From NCBI GenBank assembly GCA_031292625.1, contig JARLGU010000001.1:62001-126000 (forward strand): a DNA stretch of 64,000 nucleotides, in the 5' to 3' direction. Each line of letters begins with the position of its first letter. Within the stretch, counting starts at the first letter, position 1. A program made the translations under genes and the position numbers. Below are positions 8,260 to 17,000 of the stretch, piece by piece. The DNA comes from Capsulimonadaceae bacterium (GTDB lineage Bacteria > Armatimonadota > Armatimonadia > Armatimonadales > Capsulimonadaceae). Below the pieces are notes generated by a model. The model did not search any database. It was not told the DNA's origin and was given only the letters and a program-made list of their open reading frames with translations.

Positions 8260-9141
8260 TCACGGGGCCTCGCGCACGAAGAACGGCTGCGTCCACGCGA
8301 CCTGCTCCCCGTTGCCCCAGCACTCGAACCGCGCGTAGCGCGCGTCTGCGGGGACGGCGACCTCGAGCGACGGCGCGTCCGCGAACGCGAAGCGTTTGCC
8401 GTCGTGCATGTACGCCGAGATGCGGCCTGCTCCCTTTGCCGAGATTGCGATGCGGTCGCCGGTTACCGCGATGTTGTCGATGACGACTCCGGTCGACGCG
8501 TAGAACGCGCCTTGCTCGAGCGCCGCGACGACGGCGGCCGGCGTTCGCTCGCGGACGTAAGCGACGTTCCACGCAAGCTGGTCGTGCTCGGGCGCATGGC
8601 TGTCATCGTTCGCGAAACCCCAGACGCGGCGGCCGGCCGAGAGGACGCGGTCCCATTTGATCGTTGCGTACGCGCTCCCTTCCAGCGAGACGACCACGCC
8701 GTTGAAGATCTCTATCCCGCGATAGCCGTTCCAGTCGATCAGGTTTTTGAACGAACAGTGGTCGTAAGAGGCGAACCAGTTGGGATGGTTCATGACCGTA
8801 AACCCGCCTTCCCTGGCGACCGTGTCGATCACCACCTGCCGGCTCGGATCGGGCGGGACAAGCGTCCGTGCGCCGATATGCAGCATATGCGGACCGTTCG
8901 CGGAAATCTCGTTCGCGGGGACGAGGATCAGCCCGCGCGCGTCGAGGCTGGCGAGGAAGGCCTCGTCGTTAAGCGTATCGTGGTCGCTGAGCGCGAGGAA
9001 GTCGTATCCATGCCGCGCGTAATCGTCGATCACCTCCTGGGGCTTTCGCGAGCCGTCGCTGCGCGTCGAGTGGCTGTGCAAGTTTCCCTTGACCCAGAAG
9101 CCGTTCGAGAGTTCGCCGTACGGGTTGTCAATAATTATCAT
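8260..9141 (-). CDS. PHP-domain metal-dependent phosphoesterase-like protein
   Basis: A 293-residue protein from ATG 9141 (MIIIDNPYGELSNGFWVKGNLHSHS). Metal-ligand motifs of the polymerase-and-histidinol-phosphatase fold occur in order: NLHSHSTRSDG near residue 20, ALSDHDTLND near 50, a Glu in VPANEIS, VMNHPNWFASYDH, and FANDDSHAPEHD near 180. The last ~70 residues form a beta-rich tail (DRIAISAKGAGRISAYMHDG). The family hydrolyses phosphoesters with two or three bound metals; the substrate is unknown. It is convergent with the tRNA-Ser gene, whose end is 24 bp away. The frame runs upstream to 9225, but the conserved domain begins here. Confidence 0.85.
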   Translation of the reverse strand: MIIIDNPYGELSNGFWVKGNLHSHSTRSDGSRKPQEVIDDYARHGYDFLALSDHDTLNDEAFLASLDARGLILVPANEISANGPHMLHIGARTLVPPDPSRQVVIDTVAREGGFTVMNHPNWFASYDHCSFKNLIDWNGYRGIEIFNGVVVSLEGSAYATIKWDRVLSAGRRVWGFANDDSHAPEHDQLAWNVAYVRERTPAAVVAALEQGAFYASTGVVIDNIAVTGDRIAISAKGAGRISAYMHDGKRFAFADAPSLEVAVPADARYARFECWGNGEQVAWTQPFFVREAP

Positions 9142-9240
9142 GCTGGTTAACCGGGGCGGCATGGATTGGCCGGACGAGCGCCTTTGCCGCGGCGCCATTG
9201 TAACGCATCGGGAACGTCGTGTCAAACCGAGCTGAAGCGT

Positions 9241-10053
9241 TCATTGTCCCGCCGTCAAAAACGGCCAGACGACAATCAGGTCGAGGGTCGCGGCCATCAG
9301 CCAGTGGATGAGGAAGCCGTAGAAGAACGAACCGGTTCTCAACGCGAGATAGCCGAGGAGCGGTCCGCCTAAGGCTGCGCCGAAGGTTTCCATGCCTGGC
9401 TTGGATGCGCCGGCAACCGGCGACCAGTGCAGCAGGGTGAATGGGATCGTCTGCAACACGATGGCCCCCCACGCGCCGACCCGGCTGCCCCGCGCGAGGC
9501 CGAATAGCAGGAATCCGCGAAAGAAGAACTCCCAGCAGAAGAAGTAGAGGCCCATGACGACCTCATAGTAAACGAACGCCGTTAGGTTAGGGTGGGGCGG
9601 GAGCTGCGACGGCCACCAGTTCGCGATCGCAAGAGGCTGTGCAATGCGCCTCGCGTAGAACGCGGTGAACGCATCGCCGCGCGAGGCGACGATCACGATC
9701 GGCAGCATGATAAAATAGCCCGCCGCGACCCACGCGAGGCCGATGCGCCGTTCGCCCGCCGCGAGGCCGAACTCCGAAGGCGACTGGCGCAGGAAAAGCA
9801 GGACGACGACTAGCGGCGCCCACAGCAACGCCGCCGCGTTGACGACGTGGTATTCCTCGAATGGGAACATGCGCGGGTTGGCGTAAAACAGAAACGCCGA
9901 AACCGCGACGCCAACGAGCAGGGTCGCCACCGCTGTGCGGTTATCGGCGGGGCCGGGTCGCGCAGGCGGCGGAAAAAGCGATTTAATGATATGGGTGGCA
10001 GATGGCATGAAAGGTTTGGGCATGCTCGTTGCATGCGGCAAGCGCTCGCGCAA
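9241..10053 (-). CDS. CPBP-family intramembrane metalloprotease-like protein
   Basis: A polytopic membrane protein of up to 270 residues with about seven hydrophobic segments. CPBP/Abi motifs are WEFFFRG near residue 172 (a variant of EExxxR in which the first Glu is Trp), FTLLHW (FxxxH) near 210, and HWLMA near 250. This family is related to the Rce1 CAAX protease; bacterial members act in prenyl-protein processing, bacteriocin immunity or unknown roles. The replaced glutamate may reduce activity. A TTG at 10053, 3 bp after ruvA, has AAGGGA 7 nt upstream and is the likely start; ATGs at 10023 and 10008 lack ribosome-binding sites. It is last in the HIT-ruvA-CPBP operon. Confidence 0.75.
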   Translation of the reverse strand: MRERLPHATSMPKPFMPSATHIIKSLFPPPARPGPADNRTAVATLLVGVAVSAFLFYANPRMFPFEEYHVVNAAALLWAPLVVVLLFLRQSPSEFGLAAGERRIGLAWVAAGYFIMLPIVIVASRGDAFTAFYARRIAQPLAIANWWPSQLPPHPNLTAFVYYEVVMGLYFFCWEFFFRGFLLFGLARGSRVGAWGAIVLQTIPFTLLHWSPVAGASKPGMETFGAALGGPLLGYLALRTGSFFYGFLIHWLMAATLDLIVVWPFLTAGQ

Positions 10054-10056
10054 ACG

Positions 10057-10674
10057 CTATCCCTTCGTCAATAGCCCGAGCGATGCGCGCAGCAAGGTCG
10101 CGGTGTTCGATTTGTCCGCCGTATCGTTCATCGCGCGCTCGGCTGCCTTGCGGGCATCGTTGCGGTTGTAGCCAAGGTTAATCAGGCCGTCGATGACGTC
10201 GGCGAGGATCACATCCTGCGGCAGTCGCGCTTTCGATGGCGATTGCTGGTCGGCGCGCCGGTCGAACGCAATGAGTTGCATCTTTTCGCGCAGCTCGAGT
10301 ACCAATCGCTGCGCATTCTTAGGGCCGAGCCCTGGGACTCTCGTCAGCGTGCGCACGTCGCCGGCAGCCACCGCGTCGGCGAGGGCGGAGACTTCCATGC
10401 CGGAGAGGATCGAGAGCGCGACCTTTGGACCGATGCCGGTGACGCTGAGCAATAGCTCGAAGGCCTTTTGCTGGTCGATTGTCGAAAAGCCGTAGAGGGC
10501 GATATCGTCCTCGCGCACCGCCGTGTGGATATGCAAAACGACCGCCGCGCCAACAGCGCCAAGCTGGGTCAGCGTGCTGACGGGAACCGTGACTTTGTAG
10601 CCGACGCCGCCGACATCGACGATCACGATATTCGCTTCCGCGTGCGCCAGGGTTCCAGACAGCCGTGCGATCAT
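10057..10674 (-). CDS. ruvA: Holliday junction branch migration protein RuvA
   Basis: A 205-residue RuvA, the tetrameric junction-binding subunit that loads the RuvB motor. The N-terminal OB fold is MIARLSGTLAHAEANIVIVDVGGVGYKVTVP. Two helix-hairpin-helix motifs follow (LLSVTGIGPKVALSIL and LTRVPGLGPKNAQRLVLEL), and the C-terminal RuvB-contacting domain includes VIDGLINLGYNRNDARKAAERA. Length is typical. Its ATG overlaps the stop of the upstream HIT gene by 4 nt (ATGA), so translation is coupled. Neither ruvB nor ruvC is adjacent. Confidence 0.97.
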   Translation of the reverse strand: MIARLSGTLAHAEANIVIVDVGGVGYKVTVPVSTLTQLGAVGAAVVLHIHTAVREDDIALYGFSTIDQQKAFELLLSVTGIGPKVALSILSGMEVSALADAVAAGDVRTLTRVPGLGPKNAQRLVLELREKMQLIAFDRRADQQSPSKARLPQDVILADVIDGLINLGYNRNDARKAAERAMNDTADKSNTATLLRASLGLLTKG

Positions 10675-11099
10675 TTGGGGAGGGCCTCCCGTATTGCGCT
10701 GGCAAGGTCGCTAATGAATTCATCCGGCAGCACATATGACGACTGCGGATCGAACTGCCCGCCGAAGCGAATGTCGCGGAACGTTCGACCGCCATACTGA
10801 CGCTGTGCGGCGTAGCGAGGGATAATGTGCATATGGACGTGCGGATCGACGTTCATTAGGAACACGTAGTTATAGTGCTCGGGGGAAAATAGCTTGTCGA
10901 TCGCGGCTTTTGCGCGTCCGAGAAGCGCCCAGAGCGAATCGCGCTCTTCCTGGGTAAGCGCCGTTACGTCGGTTTCGTGGCGGTTGAGCGCGAAATAGCA
11001 GCGGCCGAGAAACGCCTGGTCGACGTTGACGCACATCGTCCAATGCGGCTCGCGAGTGACGATATTTCGTTCTATGGAGCAAAGGGAACATTGAGGCAT
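10671..11099 (-). CDS. HIT family (histidine triad) nucleotide hydrolase/transferase
   Basis: A 142-residue protein starting at ATG 11099 (MPQCSLCSIERN). The catalytic triad is HVHMHIIPR (H-x-H-x-H), and a CSLC pair near the N-terminus is common in zinc-containing HIT members. The family cleaves nucleotide-phosphoramidates or dinucleoside polyphosphates. A TACAAT -10 box at 11110-11105 ends only 5 nt before the ATG, so the mRNA may be leaderless. It is the first gene of the HIT-ruvA-CPBP operon. Confidence 0.9.
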   Translation of the reverse strand: MPQCSLCSIERNIVTREPHWTMCVNVDQAFLGRCYFALNRHETDVTALTQEERDSLWALLGRAKAAIDKLFSPEHYNYVFLMNVDPHVHMHIIPRYAAQRQYGGRTFRDIRFGGQFDPQSSYVLPDEFISDLASAIREALPK

Positions 11100-11345
11100 T
11101 CCGTATTGTACCTTGCGCCGCCTAGCGGACACGCGTGCGACGGTCAACCAGGCTTGCGTATGATCGTTCCCTTTTGCGCGCGATCGCAGGTACGATAGTG
11201 GCAAGCAAGAAAGACATTTCCCTTGCGCGACATACGACGCGCCGTGAATTAGCGGGTCGGCGGCTATTCTTCGGGAGACAGCCGGAACCGGTTTGCCGTA
11301 TACGGTATTTGTATCATGAAGCCAATCACTGGTTGGGGGTGTCGT

Positions 11346-11900
11346 ATGAACCGATCTTTGGTCATTTGCCTCATCGCGGCCATTTTGGCCGGTACGTGGG
11401 GCTTGGTCGTCAAGAGCCTGGCAGGCCGCGATGCGGCGCATGCCGATTCGTCACAAGCCGCCGCCAAGTCGTCGCAAAGCAAGGAAGGGAAGATGTCATA
11501 TCCTGTTACGAAGACAGAAGAAGAGTGGCGTAAGCAGTTGACGCCGGATCAGTACAGGGTCACTCGTGAAGCTGGCACCGAACCACCCTTCAGGAATGCG
11601 TACTGGAACAATCATAAGAAGGGCACGTATTATTGTGTCTGTTGCGGTCAGGAGCTCTTTTCCTCGGACACAAAATACAATTCCGGCACCGGCTGGCCCT
11701 CGTTCTTCCAGCCGATCAAACCCGGCGTGGTCGACGACGAAGTGGATACCAGTCTGGGCATGCGTCGCGAGGAGGTTCACTGCACTCGTTGCGGCGCTCA
11801 CCTGGGGCACGTATTCGAGGACGGTCCGAAACCGACAGGCCTGCGGTATTGCATGAACTCGGCCGCGCTGAAGTTCGTCCCTGCCGGCGAAAAGCCGTAA
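11346..11900 (+). CDS. msrB: Peptide-methionine (R)-S-oxide reductase with export signal
   Basis: A 184-residue protein from ATG 11346, with GGGGGTG upstream; a second ATG at 11316 is less likely. An N-terminal hydrophobic signal or anchor ([20 protein letters not shown]) precedes the MsrB domain, so it probably repairs methionine-R-sulfoxide in extracytoplasmic proteins. Two zinc CxxC pairs (CVCC, CTRC), the substrate motif [10 protein letters not shown] and the catalytic cysteine in [11 protein letters not shown] are all present. Monocistronic, with a terminator at 11929-11963. Confidence 0.95.
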   Translation: MNRSLVICLIAAILAGTWGLVVKSLAGRDAAHADSSQAAAKSSQSKEGKMSYPVTKTEEEWRKQLTPDQYRVTREAGTEPPFRNAYWNNHKKGTYYCVCCGQELFSSDTKYNSGTGWPSFFQPIKPGVVDDEVDTSLGMRREEVHCTRCGAHLGHVFEDGPKPTGLRYCMNSAALKFVPAGEKP

Positions 11901-11928
11901 TGGGCAGCAATGCCGCGCTAGCCCGCTG

Positions 11929-11963
11929 CCGTCCGCTTCGCGCCTGGGGCGGACGGTTAGATT
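11929..11963 (+). terminator. Terminator-like hairpin after msrB
   Basis: CCGTCCGC (11929-11936) / GCGGACGG (11949-11956) with a 12-nt loop, followed by TTAGATTT. It separates msrB from the NRPS-PKS operon. Confidence 0.6.
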
Positions 11964-12030
11964 TGCGGGATTCATTGCCGGTCGATATCGTATGCGCTAA
12001 GCGCGGCACGCATTGTGGGGCACATTGCCT

Positions 12031-13986
12031 ATGAACATCCCATCAGAAAGCGTCTCCGGTTCTCGGGGCTTTTCGGCTGGCTCCGGTACGGCCGTGGGCG
12101 CGCCCCCTCAAGATTTGCGGATCCGAGACCTTTTCGAGCAGCAAGCACGGTGTACGCCCGATGCGGTCGCGTTGCGATACGATGGCATCGAGATCACTTA
12201 CGCAGTGCTCAACGGCCGCGCCAACCAACTCGCGCGCCATTTGCGATCTCTCGGGGCCGGGCCGGGCGCGTGCGTGGCCCTTTCGCTCGAACGTTCTCCT
12301 GAACTCGTCGCGAGCGTGATCGCGATCTTGAAGGCCGGGGCGGCGTACGTTCCGTTGGACGCTTCGTATCCGCCGCAGCGTGTTGCGCGGATGCTCAGCG
12401 TGTCGTGCGCGCAGATCCTCGTGACCAATACGGTCCTCGCTCGCTCGCTTGAGTCGCTTCCAGACAACGTCGTTCTCCTCGACGAGCACTGGCCGCTTAT
12501 CGATGTCTTAAGCGAAGCGGATCTCGAACCTGCTGGCAGCCCTGGCGATCCTACCTACGTGATTTTTACGTCTGGTTCCACGGGGACGCCGAAGGGCGTC
12601 GGCATGCCGGATAGGGCGCTTGTCAACTTGATTTGGTGGCATCTGCACTCGCCCGATGCGCCGGGAGGCGGAATGGGGCAGGCGTCCCGCACGCTTCAGT
12701 TTGCGCCGATCAGCTTTGACGTGTCGTTTCAAGAGATTTTTTCGACGTTGTCCAGCGGCGGGACGCTGGTTTTGCTGAGCGAGGATCTTCGCCGCGATCC
12801 GGATGCACTGCTGCGTTACGTCGCGGATGAGCGCATCGAGCGCCTCTTCCTGCCAGTCGTTGCTCTCCACCAGCTGGCCGAGGCTTCGGATGCCGGAGGC
12901 CCAGCGCCGGCGGCCTTGCGCGAGGTGATTACGGCGGGGGAAACCTTGTCGGTTACACCTCCGGTTGTGCGCTTTTTCGAGCGGTTACCCGGCTGCGAAC
13001 TGCATAACCACTATGGTCCATCCGAAACGCACGTCGTGACGACCCATCGTCTTGCGGGAGCGCCGTCGTCGTGGCCGCCTCTTCCGCCGATTGGCCGCGC
13101 GATCCCCGGCGCGTTCTCTCTGGTGCTGGACGATCAGTGCCGTCCGGTTCCGGTCGGCGAAGAGGGCGAATTGTACCTTGGCGGCGAGTGTCTGGCATTG
13201 GGCTATGCGGGACGGCCGGATCTCACGGAGGAACGCTTCGTGGTCGTTCACGGCAGCCGCTGCTATCGAACCGGCGACCGCGTGATCGATCTTGGCGGCG
13301 GGGTGCTGCAGTATCTTGGACGGGCTGATGGTCAGGTAAAAATCCACGGCTACCGTATAGAAACCGGGGAGGTCGAACAGGCTCTCTTAACCCACGCGGC
13401 CGTCTCCGGTGCGGCTGTCGTCGCGCATGTCCTCGACGATGACAAAATTCTCGCGGCGTATATTGTGCGGCGCGGGGATGCGGACGTTCGCGTGGACGAG
13501 CTTCAAGCGCACCTTCGCAATACGCTGCCGGAATATATGATTCCCGCGTTGTTTGTCTTCCTGGATGCGTTGCCAATGACCCCGAGCGGCAAGGTCGATC
13601 GTCGAAGCCTCGAACAGCGGCCAGTCGAAATCGCGTTGGCCGCCGGCGACGCTGCGCCACGGGACGCCGAAACGATCGAGGAGCAGATCGCGCGCATTTG
13701 GGCAGGGGTTTTGCCCGTTTCGCGGCCGGACTGGGATACCAGCTTTTTCGATGCCGGCGGAAACTCCGTGCTGGTCGCCAAAGTGCACCGAAAATTGCGG
13801 TCCGAACTCGACGCTGAATTTCCTATCACGATTTTGTTTCAGTTTCCGACAATAAATACGTTGGCGCGCGCAATTCAGCAGATTAAAGCAGACAAACGTA
13901 AAGTACGTGCATTCTCCTTAGAAGAAGGTATGCGGGATCCGCGCGCTGTATTAAAAGAGCTGAAGGCGCACCGGCGGCTGTCTTGA
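12031..13986 (+). CDS. Freestanding NRPS loading protein: adenylation (predicted L-proline) plus peptidyl carrier domain
   Basis: A 651-residue A-PCP didomain. Adenylation core motifs in order: FTSGSTGTPKG (179-189), FDVSFQEIF (D230), NHYGPSETHVV, YRTGDRV, QVKIHGYRIETGEVE, and PSGKVDRRSL with its catalytic lysine. The carrier motif FFDAGGNSVL has phosphopantetheine Ser579. By-eye alignment to PheA gives pocket residues D-V-Q-F-I-A-H-V-V, the proline code; surrounding text (FDVSFQEIFST, RLFLPVVAL, VITAGETL) resembles the prolyl activators of pyrrole and anatoxin pathways. There is no condensation domain, so it should act as a starter that hands prolyl thioester to the KS of the next protein, 54 bp downstream. 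ATG 12031 is chosen; a GTG at 12013 is possible. Pocket specificity is inferred, not measured. Confidence 0.92.
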   Translation: MNIPSESVSGSRGFSAGSGTAVGAPPQDLRIRDLFEQQARCTPDAVALRYDGIEITYAVLNGRANQLARHLRSLGAGPGACVALSLERSPELVASVIAILKAGAAYVPLDASYPPQRVARMLSVSCAQILVTNTVLARSLESLPDNVVLLDEHWPLIDVLSEADLEPAGSPGDPTYVIFTSGSTGTPKGVGMPDRALVNLIWWHLHSPDAPGGGMGQASRTLQFAPISFDVSFQEIFSTLSSGGTLVLLSEDLRRDPDALLRYVADERIERLFLPVVALHQLAEASDAGGPAPAALREVITAGETLSVTPPVVRFFERLPGCELHNHYGPSETHVVTTHRLAGAPSSWPPLPPIGRAIPGAFSLVLDDQCRPVPVGEEGELYLGGECLALGYAGRPDLTEERFVVVHGSRCYRTGDRVIDLGGGVLQYLGRADGQVKIHGYRIETGEVEQALLTHAAVSGAAVVAHVLDDDKILAAYIVRRGDADVRVDELQAHLRNTLPEYMIPALFVFLDALPMTPSGKVDRRSLEQRPVEIALAAGDAAPRDAETIEEQIARIWAGVLPVSRPDWDTSFFDAGGNSVLVAKVHRKLRSELDAEFPITILFQFPTINTLARAIQQIKADKRKVRAFSLEEGMRDPRAVLKELKAHRRLS

Positions 13987-14040
13987 CGAGCTGCTAGAAG
14001 TAAGCCTCTATTCATTTACGGAAATTGGATCCACTGATTG

Positions 14041-17000
14041 ATGCTCACGACCAACACAACCTATCGGGAGTCGGCGGTTGCGATTGTCGGCCTTGCCGGG
14101 CGGTTTCCGGGCGCACCGGACGTTGACGTATTTTGGCGGAACTTACGGGCAGGCGTTGAGTCCGTATCCACGCTTACCGACGCGCAGATTGTTGCTTCGG
14201 GATGTGATCCCGGGGTCCTGTCCGATCCGTCGTATGTGAGGGCGCGCGCGCTGCTCGACGATGTCGACCAGTTCGACGCCCCGTTATTCGGATTTACCCC
14301 TCGCGATGCCGAGACTGCCGACCCGCAGCAGCGTGTCATGCTCGAACTTGCCTGGGCGGCCCTGGAATCCGCTGGATGCGATCCGTCGCGCTTTGACGGC
14401 GCAATTGGGGTTTACGCCGGATCGAGCCTGAATACCTATCTTCTTGCAAACCTGCTTCCCGATCGCGCGTCCGTTCAGGATCTCGTAAGCGCCTATCAAG
14501 TCGGCGGATATGGCACGATCATCGGCAACGACAAGGACTACCTGGCGACGCGGATCTCGTACAAGCTGGACTTGCGCGGCCCGAGCGTCGTCGTTCAGTC
14601 CGCCTGTTCGACGTCGCTCGTTGCCGTGTCGCAGGCGGTTCACAGCTTGATCAGCGGCCAGTGCGATATGGCGTTGGCCGGCGGCGTCTCGATAACGTTC
14701 CCGCAGGAGAGGGGCTATGTGTACCAGGAAGGGGCGATCGTTTCGCCGGACGGCCACTGCCGGCCATTCGATGCCAATGCCGCCGGTACCGTGTTCGGCT
14801 CCGGCGCGGGCCTCGTCGTGTTGCGCCGTCTGGACGATGCGATCGCGAACGGCGATCCGATTCGCGCGGTGATCCTTGGGACCGGGCTTAGCAACGACGG
14901 CGCGCTCAAGGTGAGCTACATGGCTCCGAGCGTCGATGGGCAGGCGGAGGCGATCCGGCGAGCTCATCGGATGGCGGGAATCGATCCCGAGACGATTTCC
15001 TATGTGGAAGGACACGGCACGGCGACGCCGTTGGGAGATCCTATCGAGATTGCGGCGTTGACGAAGGCGTTCCGCGATGGCGGGTCGAGCCACAATGGAT
15101 TTTGCCTTCTTGGCAGCTCCAAGTCCAATATCGGCCACCTCGCCGAAGCGTCGGGCGTTGCGGGCTTGTTGAAGACGGTTCTTGCGCTCGAACACGGTGA
15201 AATCCCGCCGAGCCTGCATTACGATGCGCCGAACCCGCGAATCGATTTTGATCAGAGCCCATTTCGCGTGGTCAATCGCCTGACGCCGTGGCAACCTCCA
15301 TCCGGGACGCCCAGGCGAGCCGGCGTCAGTTCGTTCGGCGTCGGCGGAACGAATGCGCATGTTGTCGTTGAGCAAGCGCCCGATCGTCCCCAGCCTGCTG
15401 CCCCTACGAGATCGCAGCAACTTTTTGTCCTTTCGGCGCGAACTGAGACCGCGCTCGCGGCCATGGCGGAGCGTTTGGCATCGCATATCCAGGGGCGCCC
15501 CGTCATCGATCTCGCCGACGTCGCGTACACCCTACAGGTTGGCCGTCGCGAGCTTGACTACCGCAGGACGGTTGTAGCGTCGAATGCGGCGGATGCCATC
15601 GAACGGTTGCGCTCGCCTGGCGAACTTTCTCCGAAGAAGGCGGGCAAGGCGAAAAACGTTGCGTTTCTGTTTCCCGGTCAGGGCTCACAACATGTCAATA
15701 TGGCCAGGGAACTATACGATACCGAGCCGGCGTTCCGGCAGGACGTCGACGCGTGCGCCGAACGGCTTACGCAGCACCTCGGCCTCGACTTGCGAGACCT
15801 TCTTTTCCCGTGCCCGGAGAAAGCCGAAGAGGCGGCGCGTCTGCTCACGGAGACGCGCGTGACGCAGCCTGCGCTGTTTGCGATCGAGTATGCCGTCGCG
15901 ATGCTCTGGGTCGAGTGGGGGATTGTGCCCGATGCCTTGATGGGACACAGCATCGGCGAGTACGTTGCGGCGACGCTTGCGGGAGTCTTTTCGCTTGATG
16001 ACGCCCTGCGGATCGTAGCGGCTCGGGGGCGTCTGATGCAATCGATGCCGCCGGGAACGATGCTTGCCGTTCGTCTTCCGGAAGACGAGGTTCGGGCGCT
16101 GATTGGTCCGGAACTCTCGATTGCGGCGCTCAACAGCCCCATGCTGACGGTCGTTTCCGGTGCGCAGGAGGCAATCGATGAGCTCGATAAGCGCCTCGAA
16201 GAGCTGGGCAAACCGGCTCGCCGGTTGCATACGTCGCACGCGTTCCACTCCGCCATGATGGAGCCGATGCTGCCGGAGTTCCGCAGGGAGTTCGATGGCG
16301 TAAACTTAGAGCGGCCGCGCATCCCATTTGTTTCCGATGTTACGGGCGATTGGATCACGGATGAGCAAGCGGTCGATCCCGAATACTGGGTCCAACACGT
16401 TCGCTTGCCGGTCAGATTCGCGACCGGGGTGGCGACCCTGTTGCGGGACGAAGGGCGGGTTCTCCTTGAAACGGGGCCAAGCAACGTCTTGACCGCGCTC
16501 GCCAAGCAGGCTGCTCCCGGCCGCGCGTCGATGATCTTTTCATCGCTCGACCACCCGACGGCGGAAGGCTCTCAATCGGCGTATTTCGCCGGCGCATTGG
16601 GGCGCTTGTGGCAGGCAGGGATTACGCCGGACTGGCTTGCGTTCCATGGCGGACAACCGAGACAGCGCGTTGTTTTGCCGTCGTACCCGTTTGAACATCG
16701 GCGTTATTGGGTTTCGCCTCCGAGTTCCCCCGAAAGGCCGTCTAGTCCGGGAAAACCAGCAGGCGGAGATTATGCTAGAATAGAGACATATGATGCCGGG
16801 GTACCGGTGAACGACCTTGCGCGTAATGGCTCGGACACAGGTCCGGAGCCGTCGCTCGCGCGAGATCATGAAAATGCAGTAATTATGAATTATAATGAAC
16901 CCGCATCGCGTGCGGATCATCTTGTATCACGGATCCTGGAGGTCGTTCACGACCTTTCGGGGCTGTCCGTCGATGCGATCGACCCTACCGCGTCTTTTCT

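Noticed and set aside
14284-15486. 400-codon open frame on the minus strand opposite the KS domain
   Set aside because: The plus strand encodes canonical KS motifs throughout; the antisense product is basic and featureless.
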